Assembly (NCBI RefSeq): GCF_050589645.1
Contig: NZ_JBNGOQ010000005.1
Location: 186,001-250,000 of the forward strand
Source: JBNGOQ01 sp050589645
GTDB taxonomy: Bacteria > Bacteroidota > Bacteroidia > Flavobacteriales > Flavobacteriaceae
Length of the DNA stretch: 64,000 bases
Direction of reading: 5' to 3'
Below, piece after piece: positions 27,444 to 35,886 of this stretch (positions are counted from its first letter, which is position 1; each line of letters opens with the position of its first letter). The position numbers and the translations under genes are program-made. The notes under the pieces are model-generated. The model had not been told where the DNA came from. It did no database searches and worked only from the letters and a program-made list of their open reading frames with translations.

Positions 27444-27451
27444 TATATTTG
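27444..27451 (+). promoter_or_regulatory. yidC promoter
   Basis: TATATTTG matches TAnnTTTG with TTTG at 27418-27421 as -33 element (22-bp spacer). Leader of about 48 nt to the ATG at 27503. Confidence 0.55.
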
Positions 27452-27502
27452 CGTACTTGAAAAAACTGAACTACTGAGCATTATTGAAATTAGCTTACCC
27501 AG

Positions 27503-29359
27503 ATGGAAGAAAAGAAATTAGATATAAATTCTATAATCGGCTTTGTGTTGATTTTTGGGATACTCCTTTTTATGTTTTATCAAAATCAGCCTACTCCTGA
27601 GGAGATTGAGGCCAAAAAGGCCGAGCAGGAGCAGGTGGAAGCCGATGCCCAGGTGCAGGAAGTTGAGCAAGAACGTCCGGTACAGCAGCAGCCAGATCTA
27701 AACATTCAGGATTCCACCGAGATAGCCAACTATAAAAATACTATTGGGGCCTTTGGATATACCGCGGCTTCCGATGCTGTGACCTTATTGGAGAATGAAC
27801 TGGTCCAGTTGAAGATCAGCAATAAGGGCGGACAGATAGTGGAGGCTAAAATGAAGAACTTTGTTACCTATGATTCTGTACCGGTGTATCTTGTGAAGGA
27901 CGGCAATGCGTCCTTTGCCTTGAATTTTTCTACCTCGGACAATAGGGTCCTCCATACGGAACAGTTATTTTTTGAGCCCGAACTGACACAAAATGGGAAC
28001 AATCAGGTCCTTTCCATGAAGGCGAAAGTATCGCCCACCCAATTTTTGGAATTTAGGTACGAGATGAAGCCCGATGATTATTTGGTAGATTTCACCCTTA
28101 GGTCCCAAGGTTTGGACCGGATTATCAATAGCAGCGCACCCGTTACATTGGATTGGAAATTAAAGGGCATACGACACAATAAGAGCGTACAGTATGAAAA
28201 TAGATATACCCGCTTAACGTATCGGCATGAAGACGGAAAAATAAGCAAACTTTCGGAAACCAGTGATGATGAGGAGACCGAGGAGAACATAGAGTGGTTA
28301 TCGTACCGGCAACATTTTTTCAGTTCCATCCTGGCCACCAAGACCCCTTTTAAAACAGGGCAGCTCAACTCAAAGAATTTAGTGGAAGAAGAGGACAAGG
28401 CCGAAAAATTTACCAAGGAATACAGCTCATCGGTACCGCTGAACGTTGAAGGCGGGGAACTTTCGTACAATATGAACTGGTATTATGGCCCTACCGATAT
28501 CAAAGTCCTGTCACAGTATAAGGAATACGCCCTTGCAGATTCCATTCCTTACGGATGGGGCATTTTTGGTTGGATCAACCGCTATGTGTTTACCCCATTC
28601 TATAGCTTCCTAAGTTCCTTTTTGCCCTTTGGTATCGCTATTGTGGTGATGACCATTTTGGTGCGTTTGGCCATGTCACCCGTAACGTATAAGTCTTATC
28701 TGTCCCAGGCGAAGATGAAGGTGTTGAAACCGGAGATTACGGAACTGGGGGAGAAATACAAGGACAATGCCATGAAAAAGCAGCAAGAGACCATGAAATT
28801 GTACAATAAGGCCGGGGTGAGTCCCATGAGTGGTTGTATACCGGCCCTATTGCAGCTACCGATCTTCTATGCACTCTTTATGTTCTTTCCAACCTCATTT
28901 GCATTGCGACAAAAATCATTTTTATGGGCAGAAGACCTTTCTTCCTACGATACCATCTTTAATTTACCCTTTGCCATTCCCTTCTATGGAGACCATGTGA
29001 GTTTGTTCCCGATTTTGGCATCTGTGGCCATTTTCTTTTATATGACCATGACCACAGGGCAGAACATGCCGACCCAGCCCGGGATGCCCAACATGAAATT
29101 TATCATGTACCTATCTCCCTTGCTGATGCTGTTCTTCTTTAACAACTACGCCAGTGGACTGAGTTTGTACTATTTTGTATCTAACTTGATTACCATTTTT
29201 ATCATGCTGACGATCAAGAAGTTTATTCTGGACGAGGACAAGATACATGCGCAGATTCAGGAGAACAAAAAGAAGCCCAAAAAGGAAAACAAGTTCCAGA
29301 AAAAGATGCGCGAAATGATGGAGCAGGCCGAAACACAGAAAAAAGTGGGGAAACGATAG
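27503..29359 (+). CDS. yidC: Membrane protein insertase YidC
   Basis: The 618-residue inner-membrane protein has an N-terminal transmembrane helix (SIIGFVLIFGILLFMFYQNQ), a linker rich in Glu and Gln, a large periplasmic beta domain (about 80-350), then the conserved five-helix insertase core (FLPFGIAIVVMTILVRLAMSPVTYKSYLSQAKM, GCIPALLQLPIFYALFMFFP) and a basic C-terminal tail that can contact ribosomes. It inserts and folds inner-membrane proteins, alone or with SecYEG. Its own promoter-like box lies in the 75-bp gap after pyrG. Confidence 0.96.
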   Translation: MEEKKLDINSIIGFVLIFGILLFMFYQNQPTPEEIEAKKAEQEQVEADAQVQEVEQERPVQQQPDLNIQDSTEIANYKNTIGAFGYTAASDAVTLLENELVQLKISNKGGQIVEAKMKNFVTYDSVPVYLVKDGNASFALNFSTSDNRVLHTEQLFFEPELTQNGNNQVLSMKAKVSPTQFLEFRYEMKPDDYLVDFTLRSQGLDRIINSSAPVTLDWKLKGIRHNKSVQYENRYTRLTYRHEDGKISKLSETSDDEETEENIEWLSYRQHFFSSILATKTPFKTGQLNSKNLVEEEDKAEKFTKEYSSSVPLNVEGGELSYNMNWYYGPTDIKVLSQYKEYALADSIPYGWGIFGWINRYVFTPFYSFLSSFLPFGIAIVVMTILVRLAMSPVTYKSYLSQAKMKVLKPEITELGEKYKDNAMKKQQETMKLYNKAGVSPMSGCIPALLQLPIFYALFMFFPTSFALRQKSFLWAEDLSSYDTIFNLPFAIPFYGDHVSLFPILASVAIFFYMTMTTGQNMPTQPGMPNMKFIMYLSPLLMLFFFNNYASGLSLYYFVSNLITIFIMLTIKKFILDEDKIHAQIQENKKKPKKENKFQKKMREMMEQAETQKKVGKR

Positions 29360-29458
29360 GCCCCTTTCCCAAGGTCTTCCCGGTATATCCAGGATTGGAC
29401 GATAAGGTTCCAAGGATAGCGCATACCCTCAAACACGTAAGTACCTAAAAATAAAAAA

Positions 29459-29480
29459 GCCCCATCCTTTTCGGTGGGGC
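29459..29480 (-). terminator. Second terminator between fasciclin gene and yidC
   Basis: On the minus strand a stem GCCCCA/TGGGGC with extra inner G-C pairs is followed by TTTTTTATTTTT. It acts as a back-up behind the hairpin at 29625-29651 and shields the end of yidC. Confidence 0.7.
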
Positions 29481-29624
29481 CTTGGCATTAAGTAGGTTCA
29501 GTTGGTAAGATTTGGGACTCCAAAGATGGGGCATTGAGGAGCCAAAAAAAAAGAATAGTTGTCAAGGCCTCATTTTTGTATGTTAACGGTTTCCTTTGTG
29601 ATGTATACATTTTTTCGAACAAAA

Positions 29625-29651
29625 AAACTCCCTTGAATGACAAGGGAGTTT
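29625..29651 (-). terminator. Terminator of the two-domain fasciclin gene
   Basis: An 11-bp perfect stem AAACTCCCTTG (29625-29635) pairs with 29641-29651 around a 5-nt loop, with T-runs on both sides. It may also end yidC transcription on the plus strand. Confidence 0.75.
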
Positions 29652-29763
29652 TTAAGAATCCGTTTAAGATGGCTTGTTTCCAATAAGGTGTACTGTATCA
29701 TTTTAATAAAGCGCACGGTATTTCGGAAACGCCCAATGGGTATTTCACCCTAAAGACCCAGAA

Positions 29764-30738
29764 TCAATTTCCGGAATCCGGGATTAGCACACCATCAATG
29801 ATATGTATTACCCCGTTGGTTGCCTGTATGTTCACAAAGGAGATGTCTATGCCCTCGTTTCCACTTCCATCTGTAATACTAAAGGAATTACCATCTTCCG
29901 AAAAGATCAGGATGTCCCCTTCCAGGGTGACAGGAGACTCCAGGCCATCGCTAAGGTCGGAGGATACTATATTGTTACCTGCGATAACGTGGTGTAGCAA
30001 TACAGACACCAAAGCATCTCCCGTGGGTGCCTCGCTTAACTGTGCAAAGGCCTCATTGGTAGGACCGAACACCGTAAAAGGTGCTGGAGCGGTTCCGTTG
30101 GCCGTGCCCAAGGTGTTTATGATATCCGTGGTAAGCACGCTTTCCAGCGTGTCCAACTGGCTGTCGGCAGTGGCAAAGGTAACAATGGTAGGGAGTGTGA
30201 TTACGGCGTCTACCACATGGATAGTACCGTTGGAGGCTATAATATCGGCCCCACCCTGGGTTACATCGGCCTGCCCGTTAAAGGTAAGCCCGGAGTCGGT
30301 ATTGAAATAGAGACTTAGTTTTGTGCCGGCAGTGGGTCCATCCGCATTGGATGAGGCATAGCCCGAAACGGCATTGATAAGTTCTCTGGATGTGATTTCA
30401 TCGCTGATAACATGATTTAAAAGCACTTGTGCCAATTCGTCCGTTGGGATATCGCCCAACTGTCGGCCATCCAAGTAAGCATCAAAGGCGGCGTTTGTCG
30501 GGGCGAGGACGGTAAAGGGCCCGTCGCCTTGTAGTACACTAGGCAAATCACCATCTGCTGCTTGGAGCGCTGCCACAAGACTGCTTAAATTGGCATCGGC
30601 CGATGCCAATTCAACAACATTCTCTTCGGGCCTGGCCACATCGCCATCGTCGTCATCGCTGCACGACAGCACCAAAACGCTAATGCATAGTAGGGTTAAC
30701 ACATTTTTTAATTTGAGGAACTTTTTCATGATTTTCAT
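29764..30738 (-). CDS. Fasciclin-domain lipoprotein, two FAS1 domains
   Basis: The 324-residue protein has a lipobox (LVLSC, Cys26) followed by SDDDDGD, an acidic stretch like the flavobacterial surface-export signal. Two FAS1 domains follow (about 40-183 and 184-322), each with the FTVLAPTNAAFDAYL or FTVFGPTNEAFAQL block and the closing NG.IHVVDAVI / NGVIHIIDGVL block. FAS1 domains mediate cell-surface adhesion. The gene ends 29 bp before an intergenic region with two terminators. A second FAS1 gene lies upstream on the same strand but is separated by its own terminator. Confidence 0.93.
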   Translation of the reverse strand: MKIMKKFLKLKNVLTLLCISVLVLSCSDDDDGDVARPEENVVELASADANLSSLVAALQAADGDLPSVLQGDGPFTVLAPTNAAFDAYLDGRQLGDIPTDELAQVLLNHVISDEITSRELINAVSGYASSNADGPTAGTKLSLYFNTDSGLTFNGQADVTQGGADIIASNGTIHVVDAVITLPTIVTFATADSQLDTLESVLTTDIINTLGTANGTAPAPFTVFGPTNEAFAQLSEAPTGDALVSVLLHHVIAGNNIVSSDLSDGLESPVTLEGDILIFSEDGNSFSITDGSGNEGIDISFVNIQATNGVIHIIDGVLIPDSGN

Positions 30739-31103
30739 TTTAAATTAATATTCTCTATACTAAAAATGGAAAATCGAAACAAATATTGCGCGGATTTTGA
30801 GGCCGGGGCATTTCCCAAAGCCGACTTTATTATCGACAAAGCGATGTATTTCATCGATGAAAGTACTGAATTCATCACCTGCCATCTATTTGGGAGGAGA
30901 TACCATGATTCGCTCACATCCCTAAGGGGAGACTTTTTTTAAAGGAAGTTTAACAAGTGGACGCCCAGAAACTGGACAGGATTTAGAACCATGGGACCCA
31001 CAAACAAAAAAAAGACCCCCTTAAATTAAAGGGAGTCTTTCGTAGCATTTAGGCAAACCTAATTTTCTTTTTCCAATTTTGATTTAAAAGTTCCCAGCAG
31101 CTA
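30739..31103. other. Intergenic region between the two fasciclin genes
   Basis: About 365 bp. It holds the terminator of the upstream three-domain gene (31011-31040) and presumably the promoter of the two-domain gene. I see only an imperfect -7 match (AATATTTG, minus strand, near 30779-30786) and no coding signal. Confidence 0.5.
31011..31040 (-). terminator. Terminator of the three-domain fasciclin gene
   Basis: Stem AAAGAC-CCCTT against AAGGG-GTCTTT with one mismatch, followed on the minus strand by an eight-T run. It is 63 bp past the stop codon. Confidence 0.8.
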
Positions 31104-32501
31104 CTAGTTTGTCGTATCGGGCAGGAGTACCGTATTTAATACGTGGATTACACCGTTGGCCGCTTGTACATCCACAGCGGTTATGCCGATGCCTGTATTC
31201 CCGGCACCATCAGTAACGTCTGCGATGTTATCACCTGTCCCAGGAAGGTTGATGGTGATGGCATCCCCTTCCAGGGTGGCCGGAGAAATACCGTCGGTAA
31301 GGTCACCAGAACGTACGTTGGCCCCGCCAATAACGTGGTGCAACAATATTTGGGTCAATACCGGTTCGTCCGGAATAGCTGCCAAGGCCGCAAAGGCGTC
31401 GTTGGTAGGCGCAAAGACTGTAAAATCAGGATTTATATCGTCCATGTTTCCTCCTTCTGTTCTGGAAAGGATTCCGGCAAAATCAGTGGCTGGGGTCAAC
31501 TCGGTCAAGGCGCTTACCAAGGTGGAGAAGTTGGGATCGGCCACCGCAAAGCTTACGACGGTAGGAATATCTATTACGGCATCCACAGCGTGGATAACGC
31601 CATTGGTGGCGACAATGTCTGCCGCAGCTACCGTACTGATTCCATTAAGGGTAACCCCGCTGTCCGCATTGATATAGAGACTTAGGTTATCCCCATCGGC
31701 ATTGGTTCCAGCCGTGGAGGCATAGGAGTTGGACAAAGAGGCGGCAAAAGCTGCCGTACCTGCGATTACGTGATTGGACAAGACGTTGTTGATGTCATTG
31801 CCATTCGGATTGGTAAATGCGGTAAAGGCTGCATTAACAGGAGCGAAAACAGTGAAGTCGGTGCCCGCGTCCGAAAGAAGGTCCGTAAAGGTGGTGTTGC
31901 CACCGGCGGTGAGTGCGCCAACGAGTTCACTTAAGTCACCATTGGCCACGGCATGGTCCACGATATTAGGAAGGCCGATGACCCCGTTTACTATATGAAC
32001 AACGCCATTGGAAGCCTCTACATCTGGGGTGGTCACCGTTGCCACACCATTGATTGACACGCCACTGGAGGTATCTATGAAGAGACTTAGGTTATTGCCG
32101 CCCACACCTGCTGTGGATAGGGAAGAGATATATCCCGTGCTAAGGCCAGTAGAAAGATTTTCACCTGATACCACATGATTAAGGAGTACATCGGTAAGAA
32201 GGTCTACAGGTACATCCTCTAAACTTGCAAAGTTGTTGGCCGCTAAAAAGGCCGTAAAAGCATCGTTGGTTGGAGCAAATACGGTGAAGGGACCATCGGC
32301 CTGAAGGGCGCTTACCAGATCGGCTCGCTGAAGTGCTGCCACTAGGCTACTGAGATCATCGGTAGCAAGGGCAAGATCAACAATATTGGAATCCGCCATA
32401 GGTTCCATTTCATTGCCATCGTCATCATCGGAACAGGAGATAATAAAGGAAAAGGCCAGGACCAGGGCCGAAAGGGTAAAGATTTTAGAGAAAAATTTCA
32501 T
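31104..32501 (-). CDS. Fasciclin-domain lipoprotein, three FAS1 domains
   Basis: The 465-residue protein has a lipobox (FIISC, Cys23) followed by SDDDDGNE, so surface exposure is likely. Three FAS1 domains follow (about 39-182, 183-318, 319-463), each with an FTVFAP.N.AF block and NGVIH..(D/N).V block. The first two carry the inserted segment LSLFIDTSSGVSINGVATV / LSLYINADSGVTLNGISTV, which is also in domain 1 of the neighbouring two-domain protein. This points to domain duplication within and between the genes. Probable adhesion or matrix function. Confidence 0.93.
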   Translation of the reverse strand: MKFFSKIFTLSALVLAFSFIISCSDDDDGNEMEPMADSNIVDLALATDDLSSLVAALQRADLVSALQADGPFTVFAPTNDAFTAFLAANNFASLEDVPVDLLTDVLLNHVVSGENLSTGLSTGYISSLSTAGVGGNNLSLFIDTSSGVSINGVATVTTPDVEASNGVVHIVNGVIGLPNIVDHAVANGDLSELVGALTAGGNTTFTDLLSDAGTDFTVFAPVNAAFTAFTNPNGNDINNVLSNHVIAGTAAFAASLSNSYASTAGTNADGDNLSLYINADSGVTLNGISTVAAADIVATNGVIHAVDAVIDIPTVVSFAVADPNFSTLVSALTELTPATDFAGILSRTEGGNMDDINPDFTVFAPTNDAFAALAAIPDEPVLTQILLHHVIGGANVRSGDLTDGISPATLEGDAITINLPGTGDNIADVTDGAGNTGIGITAVDVQAANGVIHVLNTVLLPDTTN

Positions 32502-32945
32502 AGTAGTACATTTTACAGTTAAGATTAATTGAATTGTTTCACATACATATGTTATAATTAAACACTTTTAAGCTCCGTTCAATATGGGCATGACAAAACT
32601 ATCAGGTTTGATTAGTTTAAATAAGTGTCTTTTATAAAATTGTTTAACTTATAGACCACAATATTAAACAAGGTTGCTTTTGTTTAAGTATTTTTAATAA
32701 AAGTTTAACAAACTGAAAAACCTATAAGATCGAATTTTTGAATCCAAGGGGTGGGACTTATTGTATTTGGTATCGTGAAAGGATCAGGATTGCAAACGCA
32801 GCTACTTGGAATCCTCTAGGGTGAGCCCTAGCCCTTCCTATAAATTCGTTCTTGAGTAAGAGCAGATCAACTTTATATAGGTCAAAATGAAGCCTATGCG
32901 CAACCCTAAATATTTTGTATTTTTGCCCCTTAAAAAGATAGTATA
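32502..32945. other. A/T-rich divergent regulatory region, fasciclin gene and mnmA
   Basis: About 440 bp between divergent genes. On the minus strand TAGTTTTG at 32601-32594 fits the -7 consensus for the fasciclin gene (leader about 95 nt). On the plus strand the mnmA box lies at 32918-32925. Between them are many TTTAA-rich runs; no open frame of interest. Confidence 0.45.
32918..32925 (+). promoter_or_regulatory. mnmA promoter -7 box
   Basis: TATTTTTG fits TAnnTTTG and gives a leader of about 17 nt to the ATG at 32946. No clear -33 element. Confidence 0.45.
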
Positions 32946-34136
32946 ATGAAAAAGGTAGTGGTCGGACTTTCGGGGGGAGTGGATTCTAGTGTGGCCGCAT
33001 ACTTGCTGAAGCAACAAGGCTATGAGGTCATTGCCCTGTTTATGAAAAACTGGCATGACGATTCCGTAATCATTTCAGATGAATGCCCCTGGATCGAGGA
33101 CAGCAATGATGCCCTGATCGTGGCCGAAAAATTGGGGATTCCCTTTCAAACGGTCGATTTGAGCGAGGCCTATAAGGAACGTATCGTGGACTATATGTTC
33201 AGCGAATACAAAAAGGGCCGTACACCCAATCCGGATGTGCTTTGCAATCGGGAAATAAAATTCGATGTTTTCCTAAAGATTGCCCTGCAGTTGGGAGCAG
33301 ATTATGTAGCAACGGGACACTATTGTAGAAAAGAAATACTGCAGCATGCCGATGGTACCGAAACGTATCGACTTATGGCCGGTGTGGATGGGAATAAGGA
33401 CCAGTCTTATTTTTTGTGCCAACTTTCACAAGAGCAGTTGGCTAAAACCTTGTTTCCGATCGGGGAGCTTACCAAGCCCCAGGTCCGCCAACTTGCTTCA
33501 GAGAACAATTTGATCACTGCGGATAAGAAGGACTCCCAAGGGTTGTGTTTTATAGGAAAGGTACGTTTGCCCGATTTTCTTCAACAACAATTGAAGCCTA
33601 AAAAGGGTGTCATCGTTGAAGTACCCATTGATGCCGAACACTATCAGCTTGCGGTACCGAAATTCGGTACCAAGGCCAAAGAACTGGCCTTCTATGCGGA
33701 GAAGCCCGTGTATCAAAAACATCACGGCAAGGTGGTGGGCGAACATCAAGGGGCACATTATTTTACCAAGGGCCAACGCAAGGGGTTGGATGTAGGAGGC
33801 ACCAAGGAACCGCTATTTGTCATCGAGACAGACGTAAAGGAAAACATTATCTACACCGGTCAAGGAAAATCACATCCTGGTCTCTACCGGCGCACCCTGT
33901 TTGTTACCAATGACGAGCTGCATTGGGTACGTCCAGACCTGGAGTTGCATATAGATGAGTCCATGGAGGTCATGGCCAGAATCCGTTACAGGCAACCCCT
34001 GCAGAAAGCCACATTACATCAGATTGATTGTGGGCTTTATGTTGATTTTGAAGAAAAACAGTCGGCCATCACAGAAGGCCAGTTCGTGGCTTGGTACATA
34101 AATGACGAGTTAATCGGTTCTGGAGTAATTTCATGA
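32946..34136 (+). CDS. mnmA: tRNA-specific 2-thiouridylase MnmA
   Basis: The 396-residue cytoplasmic enzyme puts sulfur on U34 of tRNAs for Lys, Glu and Gln. It shows the PP-loop LSGGVDSSVAA (8-18), the first catalytic Cys in NPDVLCNREIKFD, the second in DSQGLCFIGK, ATGHYCR, and the C-terminal beta-barrel with FTKGQRKGLDVGG. Length and motifs are complete. The next gene begins 70 bp downstream. Confidence 0.95.
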   Translation: MKKVVVGLSGGVDSSVAAYLLKQQGYEVIALFMKNWHDDSVIISDECPWIEDSNDALIVAEKLGIPFQTVDLSEAYKERIVDYMFSEYKKGRTPNPDVLCNREIKFDVFLKIALQLGADYVATGHYCRKEILQHADGTETYRLMAGVDGNKDQSYFLCQLSQEQLAKTLFPIGELTKPQVRQLASENNLITADKKDSQGLCFIGKVRLPDFLQQQLKPKKGVIVEVPIDAEHYQLAVPKFGTKAKELAFYAEKPVYQKHHGKVVGEHQGAHYFTKGQRKGLDVGGTKEPLFVIETDVKENIIYTGQGKSHPGLYRRTLFVTNDELHWVRPDLELHIDESMEVMARIRYRQPLQKATLHQIDCGLYVDFEEKQSAITEGQFVAWYINDELIGSGVIS

Positions 34137-34206
34137 AAGGGGAACGCCATAGGCCATCAGTTAAATAATCAAAACATCTAACCCATCAGCATATAGAAAG
34201 TATACC

Positions 34207-35148
34207 ATGCAAAATAAGATTACGGAGCTTTTTGACATAGCGTACCCCATTGTGCAAGCAGGGATGATTTGGGCCAGTGGCTGGCGTTTGGCCGCAGCGG
34301 TTTCCAAGGCAGGCGGATTGGGCATTATCGGTTCCGGATCTATGTATCCCGATGTTCTTCGGGAACATCTACAAAAATGCAAACAGGCCACCAACAAACC
34401 CTTTGGGGTAAATGTGCCTATGCTGTATCCCGATCTTGAGGAAATCATGGATATCCTTGTGGAAGAGGAGGTGAAGATTGTTTTTACTTCGGCCGGTAAT
34501 CCCAAGGTGTGGACTTCTTTTCTCAAAGAACGGGGAATTATCGTGGTGCATGTGGTAAGTAGTGTAAAGTTTGCCTTAAAAGCCCAGGAAGCCGGTGTGG
34601 ACGCGGTTGTGGCCGAAGGATTTGAGGCCGGCGGGCACAACGGACGGGATGAGACTACCACCCTTACCCTAATTCCAGCAGTACGGGAGAAAATACGTAT
34701 TCCACTGATTGCGGCGGGCGGTATAGCTACAGGACGAGCCATGTTGGCCGCAATGGTACTGGGCGCTGACGGCGTACAGGTAGGCAGCCGTTTTGTGGCC
34801 AGCCATGAGGCTTCCTCACACCCCTTGTTCAAGGATATGGTGGTACAGGCAGGGGAGGGTGCCACCCATTTGACACTGAAAGAACTGGCCCCGGTTCGTC
34901 TGTTGAAAAATAAATTCTATCAAGATGTCCAACAGGCCTACGCCAGCGGCGCTACGGTGGACGAACTAAAAGACCTTTTAGGGCGCGCGCGCGCCAAACG
35001 CGGCATGTTCGAGGGCGATTTGGAAGAAGGGGAACTGGAGATCGGACAGGTGGCGGCCTTGATCCACGATATTAAACCGGCAGCCCAAATCATCGCGGAT
35101 ATGCTGACAGAATTTGAAACCGCAAAGGCAGAGGTCCAAAACCTATAA
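34207..35148 (+). CDS. Nitronate monooxygenase / NAD(P)H-dependent flavin oxidoreductase
   Basis: The 313-residue protein is an FMN-binding TIM barrel of the NMO/2-nitropropane dioxygenase family: YPIVQAGMIWASG, GGLGIIGSG, NVPMLYPD, VVAEGFEAGGHNGRDE with the His of the active site, LIAAGGIATGRAML and GADGVQVGSRFVAS for the FMN phosphate. Members oxidise alkyl nitronates or reduce quinones and enoyl substrates; the substrate here is open. It follows mnmA on the same strand and converges on the SCO gene. Confidence 0.88.
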   Translation: MQNKITELFDIAYPIVQAGMIWASGWRLAAAVSKAGGLGIIGSGSMYPDVLREHLQKCKQATNKPFGVNVPMLYPDLEEIMDILVEEEVKIVFTSAGNPKVWTSFLKERGIIVVHVVSSVKFALKAQEAGVDAVVAEGFEAGGHNGRDETTTLTLIPAVREKIRIPLIAAGGIATGRAMLAAMVLGADGVQVGSRFVASHEASSHPLFKDMVVQAGEGATHLTLKELAPVRLLKNKFYQDVQQAYASGATVDELKDLLGRARAKRGMFEGDLEEGELEIGQVAALIHDIKPAAQIIADMLTEFETAKAEVQNL

Positions 35149-35186
35149 GGGATAAGAGACTGTCTGCTCCCATTCCTTTTTTGAGA

Positions 35187-35846
35187 TTAATCCAGCAAGA
35201 GTTCAATATCCTTTATCAAGCGACGGATTTCCACCTCCTTGGTACCATCATAGATACCTCTAATCTGTTTTTCGCTGTCTACAAGCACAAAATTGGGCGT
35301 GTGGATAAAATCTTGCAAGGCGCCATCACCTTCCTCCATGACCGCAAAATAGCTCTTCCTGGCCAAGGTGTATATATGCTTTTTGTCCCCGGTGGCAATA
35401 TTCCATTTAGAAGCTACGGCTCCATGCCTTTCCGCATAGTTTTGCAGTACCGGTACACTGTCCATTTCCGGGGTCACCGAGATCGATAACAACCTTACTG
35501 CTTCTACATCCATGAACCTTTCCTGTAGTTTTGCCATATTGGAAGTCATAATGGGACATATGCTCGGGCATCTGGTGAAAAAGAAATCGGTTACGTAGAT
35601 TTTGCCCTCGTAATCTTGATGGGTAATCCGTTCACCAAGCTGATTGATTAAGCTAAAATTGGACACCCGATGGTTTTCCTTCAATTGCTGCATGCTCCCA
35701 TCTACCAATTCCGGATTTAGATCAGCGGGTTGATAAATGGGAGGTTGTTTTTCGGTAATCACCATTTTATGGACGGCCACAATAGCAATCAGTGAAACAA
35801 AGAAAATCAGTTCCTTGGAAATGGTCGTATTGTTCATAAACCCCAT
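35187..35846 (-). CDS. SCO family copper/thioredoxin-like protein
   Basis: The 219-residue protein is anchored by one N-terminal helix (ELIFFVSLIAIVAVHKMVI) with a thioredoxin-like domain outside. The Cu-binding residues of SCO1/SenC are present: CPSIC (Cys93, Cys97) and His182 in DFIHTPNF. SCO proteins deliver copper to cytochrome oxidase or act as thiol reductases. It is 40 bp downstream of the large TPR gene on the same strand; no oxidase genes are in the window. Confidence 0.9.
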   Translation of the reverse strand: MGFMNNTTISKELIFFVSLIAIVAVHKMVITEKQPPIYQPADLNPELVDGSMQQLKENHRVSNFSLINQLGERITHQDYEGKIYVTDFFFTRCPSICPIMTSNMAKLQERFMDVEAVRLLSISVTPEMDSVPVLQNYAERHGAVASKWNIATGDKKHIYTLARKSYFAVMEEGDGALQDFIHTPNFVLVDSEKQIRGIYDGTKEVEIRRLIKDIELLLD

Positions 35847-35886
35847 GTGATGTGCTTAAGCGTTCCCTGTCTAACAGCACTTGACA

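Larger units (their letters stand above)
29360..29763. other. Intergenic region between convergent yidC and fasciclin gene
   Basis: About 400 bp with two hairpin terminators (29459-29480 and 29625-29651), both best suited to the minus strand. I see no gene or other element in the rest. Confidence 0.6.

Noticed and set aside
34161..34865. 234-codon open frame antisense to the nitronate monooxygenase gene
   Set aside because: Low-complexity Ser/Thr/Ala/Arg composition typical of an antisense frame; the sense frame has complete FMN-site motifs.
34981..34992. Alternating GC run (GCGCGCGCGC) as possible Z-DNA or regulatory site
   Set aside because: It lies inside the coding region (GRARAKR) and is explained by codons; nothing else supports a role.
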